Positions 1 through 5,808 of a stretch of DNA of 6,991 nucleotides are shown one piece after another. Made by a program: the position numbers and the translations under genes. The DNA is from Deltaproteobacteria bacterium. Its GTDB lineage: Bacteria > Desulfobacterota > DSM-4660 > Desulfatiglandales > B25-G16. The DNA lies in the NCBI GenBank assembly GCA_018400255.1, contig JAGYMO010000256.1:1-6991 (forward strand), read 5' to 3'. The stretch's first letter is position 1. Every line of letters starts with the position of its first letter. The notes beneath the pieces are model-generated. The model was not told the DNA's origin. It searched no databases and was given only the letters and a program-made list of their open reading frames with translations.

Positions 1-349
1 TTACTGTTATCTGCACCCCATGGTAATGATGGAGTACTTTTGCGCCCGAGAAAAGAGATTTACCCTGAGCCCTATGTATCATTGCACTACATTGATTGCT
101 CATTTTTGGTCCCTGATCCCGCCGAAGGCGGGACTGGCCTCTGATTTCTGGCCTCTGGCCTCTGGTTCATGATCTCTACCCTATCTTTCCCTTTTCCCTA
201 AACGCCTTGCACTTAGATCTAAGAACCTTCGCAATGTTTGTATGCGAGGATAACTAGTAAACTTACAACAGTTAATGTTTTCGGCTATATGGCCTTAACA
301 GAGTTATTTAGTTGTTTTTTTTAATCCTGCAGTCAAGGTATAATTAATT
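1..349. other. Intergenic region or edge of an unseen gene; no confident CDS
   Basis: No gene can be assigned here. Bases 1-144 are open in plus frame 1 (47 codons, stop TGA at 142-144), bases 2-169 are open in plus frame 2, and a minus-strand frame starting with ATG at 102 stays open to the window edge. These conflicting frames cannot all be real and none gives a protein I recognise. Bases 115-165 hold a GC-rich hairpin and heptamer repeats, listed separately. Bases 172-200 are strongly pyrimidine-rich on the plus strand. Bases 201-349, directly downstream of the aminopeptidase stop, are AT-rich; the minus strand shows no clear hairpin plus U-run there, so I cannot place a terminator for the pyr cluster. 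Confidence 0.5.
115..165. repeat. GC-rich hairpin followed by CTGGCCT heptamer repeats
   Basis: TCCCGCC (117-123) and GGCGGGA (127-133) form a perfect 7-bp stem around the loop GAA. Immediately after come heptamers in register: CTGGCCT (134-140), the variant CTGATTT (141-147), CTGGCCT (148-154), CTGGCCT (155-161) and a partial CTGG (162-165). The block is far more GC-rich than its surroundings. Such short hairpins and slipped heptamers are typical of dispersed intergenic repeats. No U-run follows on either strand, so a simple intrinsic terminator is unlikely. Confidence 0.6.
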
Positions 350-1756
350 TTATGATTCGAGGAAAGCCTTGTAGCCTTTATATGTCATATAGATATCTCC
401 CTTGTGAGCTATCTCGAATGGTGAGTGCATAGAAAGAACAGCAGGGCCGCAGTCTATAATCTCCATTCCATAAACTGCCAGAAATTTTGCCACAGTTCCG
501 CCACCGCCTTCGTCAATTTTTCCGAGTTCTCCGGTCTGCCATATTACATTGTTATCTCGGAAAAGTTTTCTTAACCAACCTATGTACTCTGCGTTTGCAT
601 CATTTGCACTGTATTTTCCTCCTGACCCTGTGAATTTTGTCACACAAAGGCCATATCCAAGGCGGGCGGCATTCCTTTTTTCGTGAACGTCTTGGAAATC
701 TGGGTCAATGGCACCATTTACATCGGCTGATAATGCCCTTGATTTCATTAAAATTTTGTGAATATCATGATAGTGGGGTTCTTTGTTATTGGCTATCATT
801 AAATCTGCCAGTACGCTTTCCAGGAATTTCGATTTAGCACCTGTTGCCCCATCGCTACCTATTTCCTCTTTATCAACAAAGAGTACAAGTGACGTATTTT
901 TAGGGTTTTTTATGTCCATCATTGCCTGTAAGCTGGTAAAAACGCATGAGCGGTCGTCCTGGCCGTAAGAAGCCGTAAGCCCTCTGTCCCATCCAAGATC
1001 CCTTGCTCTGCCGGCTGGAACAACCTCTAGTTCTGCACTTATAAAATCCTCCTCGATAATACCGAACTTATCGTTTAAAAGCTTAAGAACCGCAAGTTTA
1101 AATCGCTCCTTTGTGTCCTTATCGCCCAGGGGAATGGACCCAACTATAAGATTTAGTTTTTCTCCATCAAACGCATCTGAAACCTTTTTATCGTCTTGGA
1201 CCTTCTTTGCCAGATGAGGCAGGATATCTGCTATAGTAAAAACAGGATCAGTGTCATCCTCACCAACAACAATATCTAAAAACCTGCCATCTGATAGGAT
1301 TACCCTTCCATGGATTGCAAGAGGTCTTGTAAGCCATTGAAATTTTTTTATACCGCCATAATAGTGAGTCTTCATAAAGGCAAGGTCAATATCCTCGTAA
1401 AGCGGGTTTTGTTTAAGGTCCAGCCTGGGAGAATCCAAATGGCTTACAATTATGTTAAGACCTTCATCTATCGGCATCTTTCCTGATGCAGAAAGTGCTA
1501 TTGATTTTCCCTGGAATGTTTTTATAAGCTTTATTGGACCTTTTTTATTTGGTTTTAATGAAAAATTGTTTTCAAGGGCAATTCTGGTTATCTCATTGAC
1601 TGCCTCTCTTTCTGTTTTGGCTTTATTTAAAAAATTTTGATATTCTTTGTCAAAATTGAAAATTGTTTCCTTTTCCTTTTCATCTATTTCGTCCCAAACA
1701 ATCCTATGTTCGGTGATTAACCTTTTACTTAACTTTTCAATCTCAGCTTTTTTCAT
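350..1756 (-). CDS. M18-family metallo-aminopeptidase (aspartyl aminopeptidase-like)
   Basis: Cytosolic zinc exopeptidase that removes N-terminal residues from peptides; members of family M18 often prefer acidic residues, but specificity cannot be read here. With the start at 1756 the protein has 468 residues, normal for the family. Numbering from the longer 472-residue frame, the expected metal and catalytic residues are all present: His110 in SHLDSP, Asp271 in GQDDRSC, Glu301/Glu302 in DKEEIGSDG, Asp349 in SADVNGA and His448 in SMHSPFE. A glycine-rich stretch IDEGGGG lies at 418-424. An in-frame ATG at 1768 exists, but the ATG at 1756 is preferred because GGAG lies six bases before it, while the first ATG has only a weak A-rich leader. 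The start overlaps the end of pyrD by 14 bases, implying coupled translation. There is no signal peptide. The family call is secure; the substrate is not. Confidence 0.93.
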   Translation of the reverse strand: MKKAEIEKLSKRLITEHRIVWDEIDEKEKETIFNFDKEYQNFLNKAKTEREAVNEITRIALENNFSLKPNKKGPIKLIKTFQGKSIALSASGKMPIDEGLNIIVSHLDSPRLDLKQNPLYEDIDLAFMKTHYYGGIKKFQWLTRPLAIHGRVILSDGRFLDIVVGEDDTDPVFTIADILPHLAKKVQDDKKVSDAFDGEKLNLIVGSIPLGDKDTKERFKLAVLKLLNDKFGIIEEDFISAELEVVPAGRARDLGWDRGLTASYGQDDRSCVFTSLQAMMDIKNPKNTSLVLFVDKEEIGSDGATGAKSKFLESVLADLMIANNKEPHYHDIHKILMKSRALSADVNGAIDPDFQDVHEKRNAARLGYGLCVTKFTGSGGKYSANDANAEYIGWLRKLFRDNNVIWQTGELGKIDEGGGGTVAKFLAVYGMEIIDCGPAVLSMHSPFEIAHKGDIYMTYKGYKAFLES

Positions 1757-2687
1757 TACTTTCTCCATATTCTTTTAGGCTACCTGTTATCTGGTTAATA
1801 GTGTGTATTTTTTTTCTCAAACAATAATTATGAAGGCCATCGACTACCTCTATCGCTGTCTTCGGGTTTACAAAAGTCGCTGTACCAATTTGTATGGCAG
1901 TAGCACCTACTATAAGAAATTCGAGGGCATCTTCATAATTCATGATCCCTCCAAGGCCAATTACTGGAATTTTCACCCTATTTGCTACTTTGTAGACAAG
2001 GTAAAGGGCTAGTGGCTTAATTGCAGGCCCTGATAACCCTCCTATTATATTCGCAAGTTTTGGTTTTCTAGTAGGAACATCCACGGCCATTCCCAAGATC
2101 GTATTCGTTACTGATAAGGCCTGCGCTCCTGCAGACTCAACCGCAACTGCTATCGATGTTATATCTGTTACATTGGGGGTTAGTTTTACTATGACAGGCT
2201 TCGTTGTGTTTTTTTTAACATGCTCTGTCACTTTGGCAGCGGTATATGAATCTGTACCGAAGGCCATACCACCCTTTTCAACATTAGGGCAGGATATATT
2301 TACTTCCAAGGCGGCTATTTTCTCAGTGTCTTCGATTATCTTTGTTATTTTAGCATATTCACTCATGGAATGCCCATATATATTTGCAATAATAGGAGTT
2401 TTGATTTTATGAAGAGCTGGCAATTTTTCTTTTATAAATGCCTTTATCCCAACATTGGCCAGGCCGATTGAATTTAAGATTCCACAAGGCGTTTCAACGA
2501 TTCTTGGAGGTGGATTACCAGGCATGGGCTCTAGTGATAATCCCTTAACTATAATGGCCCCTAAGGATGAAAGATTTATAAGCTGATTGAGCTCATTTCC
2601 ATAACCAAAGGTCCCGGATGCGGTGATAACGGGATTTTTTAAAATAAGTCCACCTATCTCTACCGACAAGTTAGGCGTCTTAGGCAT
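1743..2687 (-). CDS. pyrD: Dihydroorotate dehydrogenase B (NAD+), catalytic subunit PyrD
   Basis: FMN-binding (beta/alpha)8 barrel subunit that oxidises dihydroorotate to orotate in pyrimidine synthesis. It works with PyrK, which passes electrons to NAD+. The 314-residue length fits class 1. Visible motifs, numbered from the chosen ATG, are TASGTFGYGNE (23-33), NISCPNVEKGG (130-140) with Cys133 as the catalytic base expected in class 1 enzymes (class 2 uses serine), KLTPNVTDI (168-176), GGLSGPAIKP (216-225) and the phosphate-binding segment GLGGIM (244-249) followed by VGATAIQIGTATF. An in-frame TTG at 2702 would add five residues, but ATG 2687 has GGGGG eight bases upstream. It shares one base with the pyrK stop (TAATG), the usual arrangement for coupled subunits. 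The 3' end overlaps the aminopeptidase gene by 14 bases. Confidence 0.96.
   Translation of the reverse strand: MPKTPNLSVEIGGLILKNPVITASGTFGYGNELNQLINLSSLGAIIVKGLSLEPMPGNPPPRIVETPCGILNSIGLANVGIKAFIKEKLPALHKIKTPIIANIYGHSMSEYAKITKIIEDTEKIAALEVNISCPNVEKGGMAFGTDSYTAAKVTEHVKKNTTKPVIVKLTPNVTDITSIAVAVESAGAQALSVTNTILGMAVDVPTRKPKLANIIGGLSGPAIKPLALYLVYKVANRVKIPVIGLGGIMNYEDALEFLIVGATAIQIGTATFVNPKTAIEVVDGLHNYCLRKKIHTINQITGSLKEYGESNEKS
1763..1766 (-). promoter_or_regulatory. Ribosome binding site that decides the aminopeptidase start
   Basis: On the minus strand GGAG at 1766-1763 is followed by six bases and then ATG at 1756. The alternative ATG at 1768 itself contributes the base before this GGAG, so the two starts compete. 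The spacing favours the downstream one. The site lies inside the last codons of pyrD. Confidence 0.55.
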
Positions 2688-3487
2688 TATAAAGACCCCC
2701 AATCTATCATTTCAGCTAAGAATATTGGTCCGTCCTGACATACATAATAATATGGTTTATTAGTAGTATTATTAGCCTTAATAGCGCAACCTTGACATAG
2801 ACCAAGGCCGCATGCCATTTGGGATTCCAGAGAAACATAGCACGTAAGATTAAGGGAAATTGCCCGAAGGGAGACCTCTTTTAGCATATCAACTGGCCCG
2901 CAAGCATAGATCATTGGCTTTATACTAGATTTTTTTTCCAGATATTGATCTAAAATGTCGGTGACTAGACCTTTTTTGCCATAGGAGCCGTCATTAGTTG
3001 CAATAGACAGATCTAAGCCCAGGCTTGTTAACTCATTAAAGAGGACTATTTCTTGAGATGTGGAAAAACCAAGGAACATTTTTAGCTCGTACTTTTTAAT
3101 GTTAATCAAAAGCTGAGATAAAAAAAATAGAGGTGCTATTCCCATTCCTCCCGCAACCAGTAGAGGAATTTGGTTTTTGCCCGGCAGTGGAAAACCGTTA
3201 CCAAGGGGGCCTATAATTGAAATAGTATCTCCTTCCTTTGAAAGCGATAAAAGAGATGTCCCTTTCCCGACGGTTTTATATAAAATCACCAATATGTCAT
3301 TGTCTTTAATGCTATGTACAGAAAAAGGCCTGGCTAAAAGGGGATCCATTTGTGTACCGACTAAATGAATCATTAAGAATTGGCCCGGCTTTGATAGTAA
3401 GGCCATTTTTTTAGAGCGGAACCCCATCAGGTAAATATTTTGGGCTATCATTCTATTAAAGGTTATGAATGTTTTTTCCTGTAACAT
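2687..3487 (-). CDS. pyrK: Dihydroorotate dehydrogenase B (NAD+), electron transfer subunit PyrK
   Basis: Iron-sulfur flavoprotein that carries electrons from the FMN of PyrD through a [2Fe-2S] cluster and FAD to NAD+. The 266 residues contain, in order, an FAD-binding ferredoxin-reductase-like domain with PGQFLM (34-39) and RPFSVH (53-58), the turn GPLGNGF (93-99), the NAD-binding domain with GGMGIAPL (113-120) and CGP (196-198), and a C-terminal cluster-binding segment ACGLGLCQGC with Cys226, Cys231, Cys234 and a fourth ligand at Cys250. This is the complete ligand set of the family. The ATG at 3487 gives the usual N-terminus, but no good Shine-Dalgarno sequence precedes it. The gene is first in a cluster with pyrD and the M18 peptidase. 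No promoter could be placed with confidence in the 480-base gap upstream. I see no PyrR-type or other known leader structure. Confidence 0.95.
   Translation of the reverse strand: MLQEKTFITFNRMIAQNIYLMGFRSKKMALLSKPGQFLMIHLVGTQMDPLLARPFSVHSIKDNDILVILYKTVGKGTSLLSLSKEGDTISIIGPLGNGFPLPGKNQIPLLVAGGMGIAPLFFLSQLLINIKKYELKMFLGFSTSQEIVLFNELTSLGLDLSIATNDGSYGKKGLVTDILDQYLEKKSSIKPMIYACGPVDMLKEVSLRAISLNLTCYVSLESQMACGLGLCQGCAIKANNTTNKPYYYVCQDGPIFLAEMIDWGSL
2696..2700 (-). promoter_or_regulatory. Ribosome binding site that decides the pyrD start
   Basis: The minus strand reads TTGGGGGTCTTTATAATG. GGGGG at 2700-2696 lies eight bases before the ATG at 2687. The TTG at 2702, which would extend the protein by five residues, overlaps this purine block and so lacks its own binding site. 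The site lies within the last codons of pyrK. Confidence 0.6.
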
Positions 3488-3963
3488 TTGTAATTTTTCA
3501 GTTTTTGTCTGCCCTTACGGTGATTTCTTCTGCAAATTTGGTTTTATACAAGACTTTAAGGTTGTTCTCAGTAACCCTTTATATTTTATAACAGTGTAAC
3601 AATGAATATTTCATGCAAAGTAAAGGCAAAAGAAACTTTCAAGGGCTATATAACATCACCTTATAGGCCTTTAGCGCTCTACAAATATCATGGCAATCTT
3701 TTTAATAGTAACCATTAGCCTTTAGGGATGTGTTTGCGTTTTTAGTATTTATACCGACATAGCATGATTATTTCAAGATATATAATAATTGCTCGAAACT
3801 TTATAGGCATAAAGCAGTTTATAGCATGAAGGCCTTTAGTATCAAGATAGAAGTATTTGGAATTGTGTGATTGAATGGAAATTTTTAATAGATAAGGTAA
3901 TGTTTATAAATTTGGTGGGTTTAATTTTTATCTGTTTCTTTAAGGTGTAAGGCTGGGTGGCAG
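3488..3963. other. Long gap between the SRP RNA and pyrK, no convincing gene
   Basis: This AT-rich stretch must hold the leader and promoter of the pyr cluster if it is not cotranscribed with the SRP RNA, but I find no well-spaced promoter. On the minus strand, 3578-3498 is open for 26 codons with protein-like composition and stops ten bases before the pyrK ATG; it has no ATG. On the plus strand, 3602-3718 encodes a 38-codon frame with an ATG but no ribosome binding site. The decamer AGGCCTTTAG occurs at 3665-3674 and 3830-3839, with a near copy AGCCTTTAG at 3717-3725. Nothing resembles a tRNA or a known riboswitch. Confidence 0.5.
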
Positions 3964-3982
3964 AAAAAAACCTTGATTGCGA
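3964..3982 (-). terminator. 3' end of the SRP RNA: closing-helix strand plus seven-U run
   Basis: The 3' strand of the closing helix, TCGCAATCAAGG, is followed directly by seven T residues (3970-3964) on the minus strand. Its pairing partner is the RNA's own 5' end, so this is a long-range stem rather than a local hairpin. Termination or processing at the U-run is likely but inferred. Confidence 0.55.
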
Positions 3983-4246
3983 ATCCCTCTTCGAACAGGC
4001 AAGTATCGATTTCTCAAACAAAAAAGGCTTTAAGCCAGATTTATTCGTGATGCAGATAGCGTTACTTACCGCTGCTTCCTTCCGGACCTGACGGGGTTCA
4101 TAATAATCTGTCACACGAGGTCCGGCCTCTTTAATGTTTGAAAGGATCAGGTACAAATCCTTGTTTCTCAGAAAGGATATTCAATCCCGCATAAGCGGAT
4201 TTCGGGTTACAGGGCACCGCTAACTCCCCATCTATCGCAACCAAGG
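3964..4246 (-). ncRNA. ffs: Signal recognition particle RNA, long bacterial type with Alu domain
   Basis: RNA scaffold of the signal recognition particle, which binds Ffh and guides ribosomes making membrane and secreted proteins to the membrane. Read on the minus strand, the apical Ffh-binding hairpin is unmistakable: GTCAGGTCCGGAAGGAAGC within 4092-4071. Flanking helices pair, for example CAGAT (4110-4106) with ATCTG (4057-4053), and AGGCCGGA (4128-4121) with TCTGGCTT (4039-4032). The 5' part contains GGTGCCCTGTAAC (4218-4206), followed by AATCCGC and GCGGG, which matches the Alu domain of the Bacillus-type long SRP RNA. CCTTGGTTGCGA (4246-4235) pairs with TCGCAATCAAGG (3982-3971), closing the molecule at about 276 nucleotides plus a U-tail. 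It starts 12 bases after the HU-like gene stop. The ends are inferred from the closing helix. Confidence 0.95.
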
Positions 4247-4256
4247 AATATTCTTG

Positions 4257-4262
4257 ATTATA
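4257..4262 (-). promoter_or_regulatory. Candidate -10 box of the SRP RNA promoter
   Basis: A perfect TATAAT on the minus strand at 4262-4257 overlaps the stop codon of the HU-like gene. It ends ten bases before the first base of the predicted closing helix, which is consistent with transcription starting a few bases upstream of 4246. No good -35 hexamer is visible; the best at 16-base spacing is TTAAAG. The RNA could also be made by read-through from the upstream gene and processing. Confidence 0.4.
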
Positions 4263-4536
4263 ATTTATCAACTCTTTCCTTTAACTCTTTCCCTACTTTG
4301 AAAAATGGGAGTTTTTTAGATTTAACTTTTATTTTTTTACCAGTTTTAGGATTTCTTCCGTCATAACCGTCGTATTGTTTAATCTTAAAACTCCCCAGAC
4401 CTCTAATCTCTACCCTGTCATCATTTAATAGGGATTTTTCCACTTCTTTAAAAAAGGTATTTACAATGTCTTCTGCCGACCTGATCGTGAGATCTTCTGT
4501 TTTAGCTAAAACTGTTATTAATTGAGATTTATTCAT
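4258..4536 (-). CDS. HU/IHF-family nucleoid DNA-binding protein (IHF-beta-like)
   Basis: Small basic protein that binds and bends DNA as a dimer, organising the nucleoid and assisting recombination, replication and transcription. All 92 residues fit the family: an N-terminal helical dimerisation part starting MNKSQLI (1-7), the conserved turn RVEIRGLGSF (41-50), the DNA-inserting beta-arm with RNPKTG (61-66), where the proline intercalates, and the C-terminal PFFKVGKELK (77-86). The MNKSQLI start and IRGLGSF-to-GRNPKTG pattern are closer to IHF-beta-type sequences than to classical HU, but the two are hard to separate by eye. GGGGGT lies four bases before the ATG. A perfect AT-rich palindrome sits 38-52 bases upstream of the start. 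The SRP RNA begins just after its stop codon. Confidence 0.93.
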   Translation of the reverse strand: MNKSQLITVLAKTEDLTIRSAEDIVNTFFKEVEKSLLNDDRVEIRGLGSFKIKQYDGYDGRNPKTGKKIKVKSKKLPFFKVGKELKERVDKL

Positions 4537-5061
4537 AAAACCCCCTATTTAAGAGAAGGATACATATTAAACGGATAAAACTTTTATCACATATTAGGTT
4601 AAAAATACAAAATAATAGTCATAAACGATAATTACATTTATTGATATGCGTTCATTGAAATATAAATAGATTCCTTTGCATGATTAAATAGCATATCAGT
4701 TCATAAAACAGCCTTAATGAAAAAGTATAGATCTTTATTTAATTTATAAAAAATGGCTCCTACCCCTTATTTATCACACATGTAATTTTAAAATTGCGTT
4801 ATTATTAATAAACGAGGAGGGCAATAAATAACTGAAAGATAACTTTCATATGGGATACTTATATTTATTTAGATATCTGTCAAGTTGAATTTTTAGAAAT
4901 ATAAATTTTTTAGTTTTGGAGAAGGCCGGTTATTTGAAATAAATGGTTTACGTACAATATTTTCTTATGATTTTATTGGAGTTAGCAAAGAAGCCGAATT
5001 TCTTCCTTTAACTTCAATGAGGCCATACGCCCAAGCCAAAAAAATAGGTGGGTTATATGTT
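4537..5061. other. AT-rich spacer between the HU/IHF-like and DUF2914-like genes
   Basis: About 525 bases without an intact gene. It includes the leader of the HU/IHF-like gene (4537-4620), a very AT-rich middle section with no recognisable RNA or repeat, a plus-strand GAGGAGG (4814-4820) resembling a strong ribosome binding site with no start codon at the right distance, a small hairpin TGAAAG-ATAA-CTTTCA (4833-4848), and the open frame from 4897 described separately. The plus-strand ATG at 4850 opens only a 12-codon frame. Confidence 0.5.
4574..4588. promoter_or_regulatory. Palindrome upstream of the HU/IHF-like gene, possible operator
   Basis: GATAAAA, one base, then TTTTATC form a perfect 7-1-7 inverted repeat. 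On the minus strand a weak promoter can be drawn with TTGTAT (4610-4605), a 16-base spacer and GATAAA (4588-4583), which would put the -10 inside the palindrome. Function as an operator is inference; AT-rich DNA yields such palindromes by chance. Confidence 0.3.
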
Positions 5062-5085
5062 TTATGGGATTATTTTAAACCTTAA
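4897..5085 (+). pseudogene. Coding-like frame without a start, possible gene remnant
   Basis: Sixty-two sense codons run from the base after a TAG (4894-4896) to TAA at 5083-5085. The translation looks protein-like, with segments such as GEGRLFEINGLRTIFSYDF and MRPYAQAKKIGGLYVLWDYF, and first codon positions appear purine- and G-rich. There is no ATG, GTG or TTG before the internal ATG at 5017, so an intact gene would be only 22 residues. A decayed C-terminal fragment is the simplest reading; chance openness in AT-rich DNA is the alternative. Its last 24 bases lie antisense to the end of the DUF2914-like gene. I do not recognise the family. Confidence 0.3.
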
Positions 5086-5478
5086 GGTATGTATTACTTT
5101 ACCTGAAGGGCCTGCTATATCTACATGCCAGTCACCAGTCTCATGAGTTTGAATCCTCTTCGAGCTGTAAGTCCGCCATTTGGAGGATTTTATCGGAAGT
5201 GTAACCTCGGCCTTCTTCCGGTCCCCAAAGTACCATATATGCGATATTTCTGTGTGATTATTGCAATTTGTTATCTTTGTAAAACAATAAAGTTTTCCAA
5301 CTGAGGCTGGGAAAGTTTCTCCGGTACCTAAAGGGGTTCTATTGATTACACCTCTGCAGATTTTAGCCTCTTCAATAACTATAGAGTTATTATCTGCTGC
5401 GAGTGCCTCGGCTAATAGAAGAGGGGAAGTACTTGTTAGAATGCATACAATAAAGATAAATAATGGCATTTTTTTCAT
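5062..5478 (-). CDS. Exported DUF2914-domain protein, function unknown
   Basis: A 138-residue protein with a clear Sec signal peptide: MKK, a hydrophobic core through about residue 23, and an Ala-rich end with likely cleavage after ALA at residue 27. The mature part, about 111 residues, resembles DUF2914 in its C-terminal half: HIWYFGDRKKAEVTLPI (80-96), KWRTYSSK (100-107), GDWHVDIAGPSGKVI (115-129) and a final beta strand LRFKIIP. This implies a small beta-rich periplasmic or surface domain. Cys41, Cys65 and Cys72 are in the mature part and could form a disulfide. No lipobox is visible: the only signal-region cysteine is Cys12, inside the hydrophobic core. AAGGAG seven bases before ATG 5478 supports that start over the ATG at codon 4. 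The gene stands alone and is divergent from uvrC. Its biochemical role is unknown. Confidence 0.85.
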   Translation of the reverse strand: MKKMPLFIFIVCILTSTSPLLLAEALAADNNSIVIEEAKICRGVINRTPLGTGETFPASVGKLYCFTKITNCNNHTEISHIWYFGDRKKAEVTLPIKSSKWRTYSSKRIQTHETGDWHVDIAGPSGKVIHTLRFKIIP

Positions 5479-5533
5479 TAAAACTCTCCTTTACGGTAAA
5501 AAAATCAATTTTTAAAAAAAGCGTATCTATTCA

Positions 5534-5663
5534 GCCACGAAGACACGAAGAAAAGACTGATGTTACTATAACAATGCCCTATGTAGTCAGGTTTTCTCGC
5601 TACTATTTATGCACCGCATATCAAGCAGGCCCATCAATCCAGTAATTTCATAATCTTTGTGGC
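5534..5663. repeat. CACGAAGA tandem repeat with inverted partner, dispersed-repeat fragment
   Basis: CACGAAGA occurs twice in tandem at 5536-5551. GCCACGAAGA (5534-5543) is the reverse complement, with one mismatch, of TCTTTGTGGC (5654-5663), so the 130-base segment has imperfect inverted ends. The words resemble the GCCACGAAGACACGAAG strings scattered between genes in many bacterial genomes. No transposase or target duplication is visible. I infer a degraded, non-coding dispersed element. Confidence 0.4.
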
Positions 5664-5772
5664 CTGGTGCCCCTGGCCCAGACCTGGCTTTGCAAAGTAG
5701 TTATTTGATATAATCTGGGATAAAATCCTTAAAAAATTAATAACCACTATACAATATCCCAATAATGTCGCA

Positions 5773-5808
5773 CCTCCCGATCCCGTCGCGGTCTCGGAAC
5801 GGGGGAGG
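5773..5808. repeat. GC-rich imperfect palindrome upstream of uvrC
   Basis: CCTCC (5773-5777) pairs with GGAGG (5804-5808), and CCCGT (5782-5786) with ACGGG (5799-5803), leaving a four-base bulge CGAT and a 12-base loop. The GC richness contrasts sharply with the surrounding DNA. No U-run follows on either strand, so it is more like a REP-type palindrome or inserted repeat than an intrinsic terminator. It ends 50 bases before the uvrC start. Confidence 0.4.

Noticed and set aside
637..968. Plus-strand open frames across 637-837 and 783-968
   Set aside because: Both are antisense to conserved catalytic regions of the M18 aminopeptidase and show no domain or ribosome binding site.
1803..2412. 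Plus-strand open frames at 1803-2012 and 2173-2412
   Set aside because: They are shadows of pyrD on the opposite strand. The hydrophobic look of the second reflects the antisense of barrel strands and is not a real membrane protein.
3602..3718. A 38-codon plus-strand frame beginning MNISCKVKAKETFKGY
   Set aside because: It has an ATG and a reasonable composition, but no ribosome binding site, no homology I recognise and a length that chance explains.
3842..4156. A 104-codon minus-strand open frame with an ATG
   Set aside because: It lies largely inside the SRP RNA, whose conserved hairpin it translates. The remainder is low-complexity, and there is no ribosome binding site or recognisable domain.
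4814..4852. GAGGAGG plus a small hairpin and an ATG at 4850, resembling a regulated translation start
   Set aside because: The spacing to ATG is 29 bases and the frame that follows has only 12 codons before TGA.
4537..5061. Possible origin or CRISPR leader because of the strong AT richness
   Set aside because: I find no repeated spacers, no DnaA-box cluster and no iteron-like repeats.
5463..5645. A 60-codon plus-strand open frame in the divergent spacer
   Set aside because: It overlaps the start of the DUF2914-like gene, reads through a dispersed repeat and has no ribosome binding site.
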